This document shows, one piece after another, positions 41,096 to 52,490 of a stretch of 64,000 nucleotides of DNA. Location: NCBI GenBank assembly GCA_964036045.1, contig OZ038385.1, positions 39,935,680-39,999,679 of the forward strand. Direction: 5' to 3'. Source of the stretch: Eutreptiella sp. 'Long Island Sound 2002'. Lineage: Eukaryota; Euglenozoa; Euglenophyceae; Eutreptiales; Eutreptiaceae. The notes beneath the pieces were generated by a model, which worked only from the letters and a program-made list of their open reading frames with translations, searched no databases and was not told the DNA's origin. Position 1 is the stretch's first letter. Every line of letters starts with the position of its first letter. The translations under genes were made by a program, and so were the position numbers.

Positions 41096-44000
41096 GGTCG
41101 CAGGATGGTGACGTGGGAAGCGCCGAACCATCCCAGTCGGGAGTCGATAAGCACAAAGGGACTGCCGCGGGCGGAAGGCCCGGTCCGGCACCCAGTCGCG
41201 GAGGCGGGGTGAGGGCAAGTGAAGGCACGAACCCTTGCACCCGTCCGTCCTTCGCGACCAAGAATGTGTTTGATGTACTACAGGATCTATCCGAGAGTAT
41301 CGGAGGATCACCCGGACCGCAGCTGGATGCTGCAGATGGGCAGCCTGAGCCTATTGTCCACAACCTGCACCAGTCGCTTGTTGAGCTTCTGGAACGGCCG
41401 GAGATCCTGAGTTTGCACGCCGTGCGCCGTGTCGGTCGCGAGCGGCAGTTGCATCTTAAGGTCCGTGCCTTATGCGGGGAAGTGGAAAAGGTTTTCGACG
41501 TATTGGTCGACACGGGAGCTCAAGTCAGCTTGGTCAAGGCTGGCCTACTTCCACCAGAGTGTCTGACCGACAGTCGGAAACCTGTCAGGCTGAAGGTGGC
41601 GAACGGCCAGTACATGGTGGGAGGCACGAAGGAAGCGGCCATTGGGCTGCAGTTCGTGAACCATCGTGGGCTGAGCCGCCCAGACCTCGGCAAGGAAATC
41701 CTCCTGCACGGTCGCTTCTACGAGGCAGAGATGGACTGGGACATGATCGTCGGGTACGACTTCATGATGGAGACGGACTACGGCGTCCTCCCGGCCCAGG
41801 CCTCCATGACCCTGTACCAGGACGACCAACTCTCGTGGCTTTCGTCACCTGAGCACCATGCGGAATGCCAATGGATCCACCCCGAACGCAATCAGCTCGA
41901 AGTGGACGCGCTGGACACTGAGCCAACTGGTCCTGCAAACCAGGAGTACGGCGTAAGGCCGGAAGTGGCGAGCCGAGTTGTCGCGGACTTGGGAGCTTCG
42001 GATCTGGCCCTGGATGCGTTCTCTTCAGGAACCTCCGCCCATCTTCGGGTGTGTGAGAAGTACTGGAGCGCACAGGACTCCGCGTGGAAGAAGCACTGGG
42101 GTCCGCATCAGGGATTGATGTGGATCCATTGCCCCCGTTGGGACATTCCAAGAGCGATAGCGAAGATTCGCAAGGACCGCTCCAAGGCAGTGCTGGTTGT
42201 TCCTATGGGATGCACCGAGGAGGAAAGTACCCGACATTGGGTAGCTTCATTGACCAACATGACCTTAAACAAGGTCGTCCTACCGGCTGGAGAGAGTGTC
42301 TATCAGGACGCTAAGGGACAGCCCATGCCACCCCAGAGATGGCCAACGGAATTCCACTATGTGGATGGGGGCCTTGATCAGGCCGACACCACGGACTTCG
42401 TGTGTGTCAACCGTATCATAGCGGAGCCATGGCGGCAATGCTTTGCGGTTCCCCCTGTTGACATCGAAGAATCGGATTCGGAAGACCCCCTCACTGAAGA
42501 GGAGTGGGATCTGGTTCAGGGGTATATGGATCAGCCCTTTCACGACTGGGGAAATCAGCGTGAGGGCAAAGGCCAGGACACAGCCTGGTGGGAAGTGGAC
42601 TCGGTCGTCTCTGGTTCCTACGATGGAGATACCTTCGTAAGGAGGGTACTGGACCACCTGTCCAGCCAGGACGAGCCGATCGGGGGCAACCCACCCACCT
42701 ACGGCGATCTATTCCGAGGCAAGACCAGAGATGGCCCTTTGGGCCACCTGGGAAGACCACCTGAGCCGAAAGCGAGCGGACTAGCTACCCCTCAAGTAAG
42801 CTCCGTGGTTCAAGTGCCCGGAAAAGCCAAGGCGGAGTCCGATGACTGCCCCAAGATCCAGGCGTTGAGGGCCAGGCTGAAGCAGAAGTATGGTGATACC
42901 TTCTTCAGCGGTAAGCCTGTGTTTCCCCCACCGGTGCGTGGACCGTATGGCGAGGCCAAGATACGATTGAAGCAGGACCCCCGTGTGTATCGTCACCGGG
43001 AGTTTGCCCTGAGGGGCGAGAGGAAAGAAGCCATGGAGAAGATCCTCCGTGACTTCATCCGGAGAGGCTGGCTTGAGCCGTGCCACTCCGAGTGGGCCTC
43101 TCCGTGCTTCGTCGTCCCCAAGAAGGTTGCCGGTGAGTGGCGGCTCGTGGTCGACTACCGCGGCCTGAACGCCCAAACGCAGCACGACAGCTATACGCTG
43201 CCCCTCATTGAGGACATGCTGCAAAAACAACACCGGCGGAGGATCTTCACGGTGATTGACCTGAAACATGGTTATCATCAGATGCCTCTCGCCGAGGAGT
43301 CCCGTGCCTGCACAGCCATGAGCACCCCACTGGGACCTCTCCAGTGGAAAGTGATGCCCATGGGCGTTACCAACGGCAATGCGGCTTTTCAGCGGATGCT
43401 GGAGAACCTGCTTGAGCCGGTGCGCGACTGTGCGGACCCCTTCGTGGACGACGTGATCATCGCGTCCGGGGACCCCAGTATGAGCTACGAGGAGCTCCTG
43501 GAGGCACACGAGAGGGACGTCACTCGAGTGCTGGACCTTCTGGTTCGGCACAAACTCACGGGCAGCAGTGACAAGGCCACCATTGCGGTAAGCGAGGTGG
43601 TCTTCGCTGGCCACGTAGTCGGGAACGGGCAGCGAAAGCCCACACCTGGCAAGGTGGCTGCGATTGAGCACTGGGAAAAGCCCAAGACGGTCTCTGAGCT
43701 ACGGGCGTATCTGGGGTTCTGCAACTACTACTCGGGGTATATCAAAATGTATGCCGAGTATGCAGCCCCCATGACGACCATGCTCAAGGGCAACCGAGAG
43801 GAGACCAAGAAGGGGTCCAAGAAGGCTCTGGTCTGGACTGAAGAGTCTGACCGTGCCTTTGAGGGGATGAAGCAGGCGCTGCTATCCGCAGTGGGTCTGC
43901 ACCTCGTGGATCCCGACCGAGGGTTCGTCCTGCGCACCGACGCTTCCGACTACGCCATTGGCGCTGTGTTGGAGCAAGTGCTTGACGATGGGAGGCACGT

Positions 44001-46044
44001 GCCCGTGGCCTTCTGGAGCCGAGTCCTGGCGGAAGGCCAGAGACGGACGTGGACGCCCCGTGAAAAGGAGGCGTATGCCATCGTCATGGCTCTCAGGAAA
44101 TGGGCTGGGTACATAGCCCTCCATCCCGTCACCGTCTGCACCGACCATCAGAGTCTGCAGTCGTGGCACAAGGAGCACGTGGACACCCCCTCAGGTCCCG
44201 CCTCCCGACGGGCAAGATGGCATGAGACCTTGGCCAAGTTCGACCTCACGGTTGTGTATATTCCTGGAAAGGATAACACCGTGGCGGACTGTCCCAGTAG
44301 GTGGGCCTATCCCGCCAGCAAGGGCATGACGGATATCTCTGCCCATGGCGATGAGGCTGAGACCGCTGAAGCCAAGAGGATCATCGAAATGGAGCGCCTG
44401 ATGGAGGAGGAGGGTGCTAAATGCTTTGTCGTCATGGCTGCAGATGCCCCCCTCGCGTCGAGGGTCAGCAGAGCGGTCAGAGTACTCGCCCCTGATGGAG
44501 CTGAGTCCGACAAGCACCTCTTCCCGGAGTCTTGCCTCCAGGACGACTGGACCGACGACTACGCCAAGTCTGAGTCCTTTGCGGCCGAGTATAGGGCTGT
44601 GACCGACCCTGATGACGGGCAGAAGTGGCCAAAGGGGCTGACTGAGGAAGATGGCAAGCTCTACCGGATTGGTAAGCTGCTAGTACCAGAGTCCCGGGTG
44701 CTCGAGCTGTGTGAAGCTTGGCACCACCACATGCTGCACCCAGGGGTCAAGAAGCAAGCCCTTGACATGCAGCGTCGGTTCGAGATCGACCATATCGTTC
44801 TCTACACCGCCATCAAGAAGGTCAGGAAGGGTTGCTCGGTCTGTCAGGCCTGCAATCCCGATAACCGGAACGTCAGGGGGGAACCCCAATGGACCCCGGT
44901 TCCTGACCAGCCCATGGAGAGCGTGGCCATGGACGTCTTCTCCATGCCTGAAGTGCACATTGGCAAGGAGACCTTTGATTGTGTGGTTCTCTGTGTGGAC
45001 CGCCACAGCGGCTACGTTGTAGCCGTTCCGGCACGCAAAAAGGGGTTGCTTGCCAAGGAACTGGCAGTCATGATGATTCGTCATTGGCTGACCGTCTTTG
45101 ACATCCGCCGCACCATTTGCAGTGACCGAGGGCCCCAGTTTACTGGTGGCTGGTTCAAGGCTATGTGTTCCCTCATGGGAATACGTCACGCCAAGAGCGT
45201 CGCCTATCTCAGCCGGTCTAACGGCCGTGCTGAAGTGGCTGGACGGCAGCTGTTCGAGAAGCTGCGCAAGATCCACATCACCAATCCACGGCGGAACTGG
45301 TTCGAGGAGATGTGGCCTGCTCTGAAGGCCCATCATGACACCCCCACTCCGGGCGGTTTGTCCCCTCACCAGATTCTATTCGGCAGGGACCCCCTGGGCA
45401 GGGGACTTCCCTTGTCTGGTGATGGCATGGCTATGGATGCCAAGGAATTCTTCGCGCAGCAAGAGCAAACGGCGCGGGACATCCGCCAGCAGCTCGAGAA
45501 GGAGCATGCTGAGCGTCAGAAGTCCGCCCCGAGCTCGACAGCGCAGAAGTTCAGGGTGGGAGACCCGGTGTGGGTGATCAGACCCCGCCCCATGGGCACC
45601 CACCGCACCAAAACCTGGTTCACACCCGGAGAGGTGGTCCGCAGGATTGGTGAGGACACCTACCGCATCAAGGTGGGTCACGGACAGTTCCGGGAGCGCC
45701 ACGAGAGTCAACTCCGTGTGCGGGAACGCGACCTCCGTGGCCAACATGTGTCCCTGAGCTATGCCGCACATGAGGCTGATTCGGATGATGACTATTCTGA
45801 GCAGGACGACTACACAGTCGAGAAGATCCTGGCTCAGCGTCCGAAAGCCTCGGCACCCGGAGGTCTGGAGTTCAAGGTTCGTTGGCGAGGCTTTGGGCCG
45901 TCCCACGACACCTGGGAACCCGTCTCCTCGTTCGTGCCGCGGGTCAATACTCCCTTCATGGAGTACATTCGCAAGCACAAGACCAAGATCCACGTTTCGG
46001 ACTTGGCAGCACTCACCCGGGCGATTGCAGCCAGGGGTGCCTGA
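41062..46044 (+). CDS. pol: Pol polyprotein of Element 2
   Basis: The frame is open for 1660 codons from the readthrough UAG to TGA 46042. The order is as in Element 1: protease with DTGA (about 41509), the methyltransferase-like domain (about 41980-42370, with HCPR in place of NPPF), RT with FVDD (43441-43452), RNase H (about 43930), the integrase zinc finger (about 44725), the DDE core (about 44930-45275), a GPY/F-like region and the chromodomain (about 45808-45925). Differences from Element 1 are scattered substitutions; for example ADCPSR replaces ADCLSR after RNase H. All catalytic residues I can check are present. Together with the intact Gag of Element 1, the two copies could in principle complement each other. 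Confidence 0.95.
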   Translation, partial: RSPCSQGPQLGRSQDGDVGSAEPSQSGVDKHKGTAAGGRPGPAPSRGGGVRASEGTNPCTRPSFATKNVFDVLQDLSESIGGSPGPQLDAADGQPEPIVHNLHQSLVELLERPEILSLHAVRRVGRERQLHLKVRALCGEVEKVFDVLVDTGAQVSLVKAGLLPPECLTDSRKPVRLKVANGQYMVGGTKEAAIGLQFVNHRGLSRPDLGKEILLHGRFYEAEMDWDMIVGYDFMMETDYGVLPAQASMTLYQDDQLSWLSSPEHHAECQWIHPERNQLEVDALDTEPTGPANQEYGVRPEVASRVVADLGASDLALDAFSSGTSAHLRVCEKYWSAQDSAWKKHWGPHQGLMWIHCPRWDIPRAIAKIRKDRSKAVLVVPMGCTEEESTRHWVASLTNMTLNKVVLPAGESVYQDAKGQPMPPQRWPTEFHYVDGGLDQADTTDFVCVNRIIAEPWRQCFAVPPVDIEESDSEDPLTEEEWDLVQGYMDQPFHDWGNQREGKGQDTAWWEVDSVVSGSYDGDTFVRRVLDHLSSQDEPIGGNPPTYGDLFRGKTRDGPLGHLGRPPEPKASGLATPQVSSVVQVPGKAKAESDDCPKIQALRARLKQKYGDTFFSGKPVFPPPVRGPYGEAKIRLKQDPRVYRHREFALRGERKEAMEKILRDFIRRGWLEPCHSEWASPCFVVPKKVAGEWRLVVDYRGLNAQTQHDSYTLPLIEDMLQKQHRRRIFTVIDLKHGYHQMPLAEESRACTAMSTPLGPLQWKVMPMGVTNGNAAFQRMLENLLEPVRDCADPFVDDVIIASGDPSMSYEELLEAHERDVTRVLDLLVRHKLTGSSDKATIAVSEVVFAGHVVGNGQRKPTPGKVAAIEHWEKPKTVSELRAYLGFCNYYSGYIKMYAEYAAPMTTMLKGNREETKKGSKKALVWTEESDRAFEGMKQALLSAVGLHLVDPDRGFVLRTDASDYAIGAVLEQVLDDGRHVPVAFWSRVLAEGQRRTWTPREKEAYAIVMALRKWAGYIALHPVTVCTDHQSLQSWHKEHVDTPSGPASRRARWHETLAKFDLTVVYIPGKDNTVADCPSRWAYPASKGMTDISAHGDEAETAEAKRIIEMERLMEEEGAKCFVVMAADAPLASRVSRAVRVLAPDGAESDKHLFPESCLQDDWTDDYAKSESFAAEYRAVTDPDDGQKWPKGLTEEDGKLYRIGKLLVPESRVLELCEAWHHHMLHPGVKKQALDMQRRFEIDHIVLYTAIKKVRKGCSVCQACNPDNRNVRGEPQWTPVPDQPMESVAMDVFSMPEVHIGKETFDCVVLCVDRHSGYVVAVPARKKGLLAKELAVMMIRHWLTVFDIRRTICSDRGPQFTGGWFKAMCSLMGIRHAKSVAYLSRSNGRAEVAGRQLFEKLRKIHITNPRRNWFEEMWPALKAHHDTPTPGGLSPHQILFGRDPLGRGLPLSGDGMAMDAKEFFAQQEQTARDIRQQLEKEHAERQKSAPSSTAQKFRVGDPVWVIRPRPMGTHRTKTWFTPGEVVRRIGEDTYRIKVGHGQFRERHESQLRVRERDLRGQHVSLSYAAHEADSDDDYSEQDDYTVEKILAQRPKASAPGGLEFKVRWRGFGPSHDTWEPVSSFVPRVNTPFMEYIRKHKTKIHVSDLAALTRAIAARGA

Positions 46045-47526
46045 TCAGCGCCCTGAGCTCTCCCCTGATGCGTTTTGAGCGCTTGTGAGGCCGACGAATC
46101 GTCCCTTACTTGCTTGCTCTCTCCCATCTTTCTGTGACAGAGTGGCCATATACCCCGCCCTGCTGAATCCAGAGGAGGATGGCCCCTCTCTTCAATTCTA
46201 TTCGTCACTCCCCCCCTGCTGAATCCTTGGGAAACCAGGTAGGGCGACTGACCTTCATGTTTCTGAGCTCTTGGGGCCTTGAAGCCCATACGACGTTGCG
46301 CAACGGATGCCGCTGTCATCGGCATTGCGATTTTTGGTGTGTGGTCTGGTCCCATGGCATTTGCGGGATCCAGACCAGTCGACGTGTGTCTCGAGACTAT
46401 ATATGGCCTGAACTCAGGCGTTTTCCTGTCCACCCTCCTGCATTGCCTTATCCTGACCGTGGCGTGGTTTGGCACTCTGTCCGGAGTGTGTTTACACGCC
46501 TATTTACCCCGCTTGTTTTGCTTTTCCGCCCCTCCAGGATATGTGCTTCTGTATGTTCAGCCTTGTCAGCCCATCACCGACAGATGGACTGTCTTTTCCC
46601 CCCTGACGGGATGCGAAGCGACTACGAAGGCGCCCTGAGTCGCCGTTTACATGTTTTTACATATGGTCCAGCCTGGACCAGTACCTCAGTACATTTTTTT
46701 TCTGTTTGAGTGCCCGTGATACCGTGTTGCCCTATTCGCTGTGATGTGGAGATCCTGATGGCGCCAGGCGGGAAGCCCAGTTGCCTGACTACACTCCCAG
46801 CGGTCCGCCACTGTCAGTCCCAGTGTGAGCCTACCGATTCGCAGACGCACTTGCAGTCGGATGGCGGCCTCCGGTGCTCCTGACCTCGGTCAGTCTGCCT
46901 GGGAAACTGGTGGTTTGAGGAGTCGACGCCTCCGCCCACACTACATGAGGACTCCCTCATGTATGGCCTTCGTGGTAATAGGGCGAGGGAAAAGACGGCC
47001 TTGATGCCCGATCCCTTAAGGAGGAGCTCCCTCAATATCCCTTAAGGAGTTCGGCTGTATCACTCTGGACTCGCGTCGTATGGATATGGACATGGTGCGC
47101 CCGAGGAAGGACCCGTGGGGACTCTCCCCAGTCGGCGGGCCTTGGGAAGCTTGGGGTAGCCTGATGGATCTTTGTGGTCGCTCTCGACCTGTGGGACCAC
47201 CTCGGTCGTCGTGTGCCGCCTATGTTGGCTGTGTATGCCACTGCCACTGTGGTGGTGACCGTAGCAGCCGGCACCCGGTGCGCCTGGTATGGGTTAACGG
47301 GTCCTTTGGATGCCGAACAATCGCCGCCAGGACCCGGGACTTGATACTTGATACTATACATGTGCTACGAGCTTATACAGCATCATACCTATCTTACTGT
47401 GGGATTTGACAGCCTAACCCGTACCAGCCTGAAGTGAGGATGTGACACCCCCCCCCCTTCAGGAAATGGTCCTGGGTACCCGCTGCCATGCGTGGGTGTT
47501 ATCGAGCCCCCCCCAGGGTTTGCTCT
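46045..47526 (+). other. 3' untranslated internal region of Element 2
   Basis: No recognised gene. It matches the 3' region of Element 1 with small indels. A 119-codon frame (46279-46638) with a hydrophobic stretch, FLSTLLHCLILTVAWFG, is only partly in register with its Element 1 counterpart. Confidence 0.6.
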
Positions 47527-47537
47527 AAGGAGGGGGG
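47527..47537 (+). promoter_or_regulatory. Polypurine tract of Element 2
   Basis: AAGGAGGGGGG immediately before the TG of the 3' LTR. Confidence 0.88.
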
Positions 47538-50500
47538 TGAAGCGGTACCCAGAACCCCATGGCTAGGTTAGGGCATACAACCGGTCTCCGGTCCACTAAC
47601 CCCATGTACGGAAGGGAAGACTGGTCTCCGGTCCACTAACCCCATGTACGGAAGGCGCCCGTTGACGCCCGGTGCGAGCCCGGCGGGAGCGTGTTCCGTG
47701 TTGTAAAGCCCCGCATCGGCAACCGATGCACCGCCAGCGGAGATTTGTGTATCAGAATATCAGGAATCAACAGGGTTTTATTTTCATATTGTTTCCGTCA
47801 ATTTTTACGCTTCCGTTCTGATATTCACTGTTTTGACTGCTGGCGGTTGGATCGCGACTTTACCGTAACCGCCAGTTTAACTGTAATTAATGGAAATTTT
47901 AACGCAATCCGTCACGAAGGCTCCAAAGTCGTCAGGAACTGCATGGATGCTTCCGCAATTTTCACATCTTACACTCGCAACCTTAATCCGAATTTTTCAG
48001 GATGTCGAAATCGGATTTTCGACTTCGACATCCCCGCACTTGATTTGACCTCTTTCGAGTGGACCTACGTGCTTCCCTATGCACGAATCAACTTTCCTTT
48101 TATCTTGCCCTCCATTTGTCTTAAAGATATGGGCAAAACAAAGTTGATTCGTGAGGCCACTTGTGAGGGTCATATCTCGTGCCGCTTGCGAGGAATGACG
48201 ATAAGGAAACGTGGGATGTATTCACAATACTCCCGACGTAATTTAGGAAGCATTATATGCCTTGCGTTTCCACACGTGCGCGCTAGTGTAATGGATCATG
48301 GTCAAGAGGGTAGAGTTTGCGTTATAACTCTTTGGCCATGACATTGCGTGCGTTAAGATAACTTTCGAGTGTAGCGTGCAAGTGTTGGTGTTGCATAGGA
48401 ACTCTCCTTGAGTTCCTATGAGCGATTGACACAAAGTTATGCCCTTGGAGGGGCATGACGTATCGTGGGGGGGGCTACCTTTTTGGGCAATATGTGGTAT
48501 GTGCCATGTGTTGTATTGCGTGCCCATTTGGCGGGTTTGGCTAAAAGCGATGGAACCGCCAATGGACCTCATATTGTGCAAGCCCCTTCTCCATACTCCC
48601 TACGGTCAATTGCAAGCCTAAAATTCGTGAAGGGAAGCTTGTGTGGCGATCCCAAAGCGATGCGTTGGGAGCAAGGTGTGTGTTTTGCAATTTTCCATAT
48701 TTTCATGTGCCCACTTCGGAAGTAGCGCTCGTAACCTTTCAAGGCGCCCCAAGTGGAGCACATATGTGGGATCGAAGGTCATTGGTGTCAAGTCATTGTG
48801 TTTAGAAGGATTAGTTGATTGCACGATCCAAGCCGAAGATATTATAATATAATTGTGCACCTTTCAAGGCACCTTTGTGTGTCTTTGTACCAATTTTGCC
48901 GTTTTTGGCCCGTCATGATGTCAAGTGGCGACCGTGTATCTCAACGTTGCGCTCAATTGACATCATGACCCAAGTATGCTATGGGGCTACATACTTCGGT
49001 ACCCAACATATCTTGGACCCGGCGAATAACTCCTCTTGGGCTTGGCATACCGTGGCCGCCATGTTGGCGATTTGGGACTATCCCAAATCATGGGCTCACT
49101 TGGCGACCCTGCCATTCCCGAAACCAGAGGAGTTGGGCGACGCCCAAAAGATATGTTGGACCAATATGACTTGATACCAATCCTATGGCACACTCCGGTC
49201 CAAGCCGGGCATGTGCCTCATTTGCCCCAACCATGAGTGTGCGCACTTTTGGCCATTTTGAGCAATTTTCCACTTTCTCTGCCCGCCGTGCACTATGTTG
49301 AGCCCACCCGTGCACGCCGGACGCATGGACCAATGGACCATATATGACGTGGGTGTTATGCATATTGGTCCCCATGGTTCACACACCACGTGGGCGAAGC
49401 GGAGCAACCTTCGTTAAGGCGCTAGCCCAAAGTAAGTGTGGGCAATTTTGCCATTTTGGCATTTGTGGACCCAATTGGGATCCACACCACGCCAAGTGGC
49501 ATGGAGATCTTTGTGAGCCAAGGGCATGGGAGTCTCCGTTGGACTCCCAGTGGATCGCGTATGGAATGGCGGATCCGATCTCCAAGCCGGCGTGGAGATA
49601 TACTATTGAGAGCACCCCGAATTTTGGCTCATTTGGAGCAGCCCAAATGACCCCATTTTGGGACCTCAATTTCACCCCTCAGTGTGGTCAATTGGCGGCC
49701 CCATTTCTCTATGCCCACAGGGAGCCCGGACCTAAATTCAAGTTGTACACTCAAATATAAGTCCTAGGTCCTGCCTCCTAACCTGTGAGCCATTGGCCTT
49801 GCCCTGGCCGGGCGAGCCACGCGTGGGAATGACGCCAATTTTGGTGATTTTGGCATCATGACCCCACTTGACGAACACGTGGTGCCCCAAGGCCGGGACC
49901 TCAGAGGGAACCAAGTTGGGTGAGGGCTCCAGGGAGTACATACTCGAAGGGCATATGGTCAGTTGCCTCGTCCCTACCTCTGGCGGGTCCGAACGAGGGG
50001 TCAATTTTGGAGTTTTTCAAGCTAATATCAGTTTGGGCTGAAACAGCCCATTTTCAGCTACCAACTCCTGAGGGATAATGGCGGGGCCATATCTCTGGCT
50101 CAGAGTGGAGTTAGGACCTGCCGTTAAGGGAGCATTGGGAGCCACTGTTGGTTGACCTTGGAGCTCATTGGTTTCCAGGAACTCGCCTGTGGCTGTGCAG
50201 GACACCTCCCCCATTGGCAGGGTTTCAGGGTCCGGACTGAGCAGGGCATGGGTTGTGTTTGAACCCCCGCCCCCACCAGCCACTGAGAGGGTCGGACCTG
50301 GGATTGGGATACAAGTTAGGATAGAGTGTCTATTGTCCTGTGATGCCCTTACCCCAGTCCAGTCTTAACCCCATGTTTCCATATCCTGATGTGTTGCTGT
50401 ACATACTTTCGTTCCCTTGTTGCAGAGTGGCAAGGATCCTGAAACGCTTTGTCACATGACATGAGCGCATTGATGCCCCTGTGAGCGTAGTGCTTTGCCT

Positions 50501-50563
50501 GCCTGCTCACTTGCGCGTGTCCACCGCAGCGTCCCGTGGCCGGCCCCCCACGGGAACGCGTCA
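47538..50563 (+). repeat. 3' LTR of Element 2
   Basis: 3026 bp, from TGAAGCGGTACC to AACGCGTCA. Self-primer motif at 50440-50450; LTR frame at 47691-48341. Confidence 0.95.
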
Positions 50564-50567
50564 GTAT
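50564..50567. repeat. Target site duplication of Element 2, right copy (GTAT)
   Basis: Matches 33309-33312, directly after the LTR CA. Confidence 0.9.
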
Positions 50568-50657
50568 GAACCTGAAGGTTTCGGGTACTACTATTGCTGG
50601 TTCTGGGTACCAGAACCCCGCGAGCCGTCCCCGGAAATCCTGTGGTACCTGGACTAA
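50568..50657 (+). pseudogene. Last 29 codons of LINE-B ORF2
   Basis: Joined to 33312 without one GTAT copy, the frame continues HWWY then EPEGFGYYYCWFWVPEP and ends at TAA 50655-50657. The tail is rich in Trp and Tyr. This in-frame join confirms that Element 2 entered the coding region of LINE-B. Confidence 0.75.
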
Positions 50658-51349
50658 ATGTATGCAGCACTCCAGTACACCGAGCCCACCCACAAGCGGC
50701 GTTTGTCCTGGCATTGCATGCCGACAGATTGATAATGTACCCTGGGATCCTCTTTCTAGTCCCCTTGAACACTGAAGTTGGCTTGTGAGGCCCTAACCCA
50801 TCAAGCAGTCCCAACCGCCGGCACTTGGTCATCTCTGTAGGCTCCTGCCTTCTGCGAAGTACACACATCTCCCACCAGTCCATTATGGAAGCGGCGACCG
50901 CTCCATTACTACGGTAAGGCCACCACCAGCATCACCTAAGTTCTCAGAACCGTATCCAGATCCCCTCTCCCCCCCCCTGCCTGCACACTTCTCAGTACTT
51001 CCTATTTGTTCCAACGCTTGAGTAAGCCTTGGCTGATTTTGTCCGCACCACCGCATCTCACACCAGAACGCCTCCGTCCCTCCCCCTGTTCCTGATTTCA
51101 TTCTGTCAAGCCTGCATTTCTCTGTGCAACCAACCAGGCACCCACACGGGCGCGTGCCAAGGCAACCTAGTTCTCTTCAACCCTACCCATCCATGACAGG
51201 GCGAGTTCCGAGGTTCCTCAATGGCCACAACCCTCACATAGTGCTGGGGAGAGCCAAGCACATTTGTCTATACACTTCACTCTGATGGAGGGCTGTATCC
51301 CTGTCCGGACATCAAAGTGGCTGTACAATTCACAAAAAAAAAGTAAGGT
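50658..51349. other. Probable 3' untranslated region of LINE-B
   Basis: No gene. C-rich sequence with a short A-run at about 51332-51340, possibly the degraded end of the element; I cannot fix the boundary. Confidence 0.4.
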
Positions 51350-52490
51350 GCTATATCCTCTGTTTGGATGACGAAGACAAGCCTGTCAATAGACAGCTTG
51401 GGCAGAGCTTGAATTTCCAGTTTAACCCCACATGTTGCATTTCATTCTCGATTGTGATTGATTTTATTTATAGCTCATTGTAATTTATACATCTACATCT
51501 AGGTGTCCTACCCTTACCCTCATTGTTTGCCTGAAGATTTAGGTTATCATTGTTCATACTTTGTATGCCAGCTTTTTGCTTAGTGTGTCTCATGTTTCAT
51601 TTTGAGCCCTACCATACCCAAGACTTAGGAACTTTACCCTCTTAGCTGGAGATACATCTTTACCTCTAGGAAGGGGGTAGTAAGACACTACATTAGACAC
51701 TCAGAACATTCAATATGAGCCTGCCTTATGCCCATACCCCTCCTTAACTTCGATTGTCAGCTTGTCATGAACATTCTTAGTGAATGTGCATGAAACTTAG
51801 GAAGGGGGTGTAATAAGTCAGGGCATTTAGGCCTCTCAGAAGCTTTCTGGAGGATCTATACTAGACCTCCCAAAGCTTCAAGATCCTAGAACACTGGGAC
51901 ATTTGCTCATATTTTGCTTATTTTCCAAGCCTATAGCTTACTGCTAGAGTCTACTGCTCTTAGGTACACTACAGAGAGCAGAGATCTGGGATACATTAGT
52001 AGCCATACATGAATAATTACATTCCCCATTTTTATAATGTGATTTAATCATGTTTTAAGGCATTTTAGAAGGTTCTAATGTATTAGAAGCTATTTTGAAG
52101 CTATTTCGAAGCTTCAGATGGCCTGTCGCGACTGTCGCCGTCTTTTGCCGCCGACAGCGATTTACGTAATGTTGACAGTGCCTGTGACAAGATAGACTAC
52201 TCAGAAAGTTGATAAAATGTAAGTTTTATTGCGTTTTTAATGAGAATTTATTGTTACATCAATTTTCTTGTTATTTAGGCTTGTGAACCTGTATTACTGG
52301 ACCAGCCAGTTGGTCCAGCTCAATGTTCGTTCACGACTTTGTCTTCTTGCTGTTGCCTACTTTGTGCTTGCCAAGGGAATCAATTGGAATGGAGAAATTC
52401 ATTTAAAACAATTTGATTTTGAAGTGCAAGACAAGGACAAAAGGGTTTATTGTGCACCCTAGGTAAGTTGGCAATACAAGTACAAGCACA
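51350..52490. other. AT-rich block, possible solo LTR or LTR remnant
   Basis: No gene recognised. Composition changes sharply to AT-rich. AGGAAGGGGG occurs twice (51668-51677 and 51799-51808); the second is followed by TGTAATAAG, as a polypurine tract followed by an LTR start would look. A GTAAGT to TTTAG interval at about 52219-52278 resembles a short intron but I cannot show exons. A 64-codon frame at 52268-52462 has no recognisable product. Confidence 0.35.

Larger units (their letters stand above)
33313..50563 (+). mobile_element. Element 2: Ty3/gypsy chromodomain retrotransposon, sister of Element 1
   Basis: This 17251-bp element has LTRs of 3025 and 3026 bp, a GTAT target duplication, and the same layout as Element 1. 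Gag carries two nonsense codons, so it cannot act alone; Pol is open. The LTRs are about 80 bp longer than in Element 1, owing mainly to extra sequence near their start. The two LTRs differ by roughly the same small percentage as those of Element 1. It is inserted in the 3' coding end of LINE-B in the same orientation. Confidence 0.95.
21452..50657 (+). mobile_element. LINE-B, plus strand, interrupted by two insertions and one internal inversion
   Basis: The element reads AlkB (21452-22720), endonuclease (22713-23055, then 28638-29410), an inverted RT segment (29411-31540, minus strand), RNase H and tail (31541-33312), and a last 29 codons (50568-50657). Insertions are 23056-28042, with its right 595-bp duplicate to 28637, and Element 2 (33313-50563). 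Removing Element 2 and one GTAT joins the frame at HWWY and extends it to a TAA at 50655. The start is uncertain. Homology with LINE-A begins around 21464. Confidence 0.85.
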
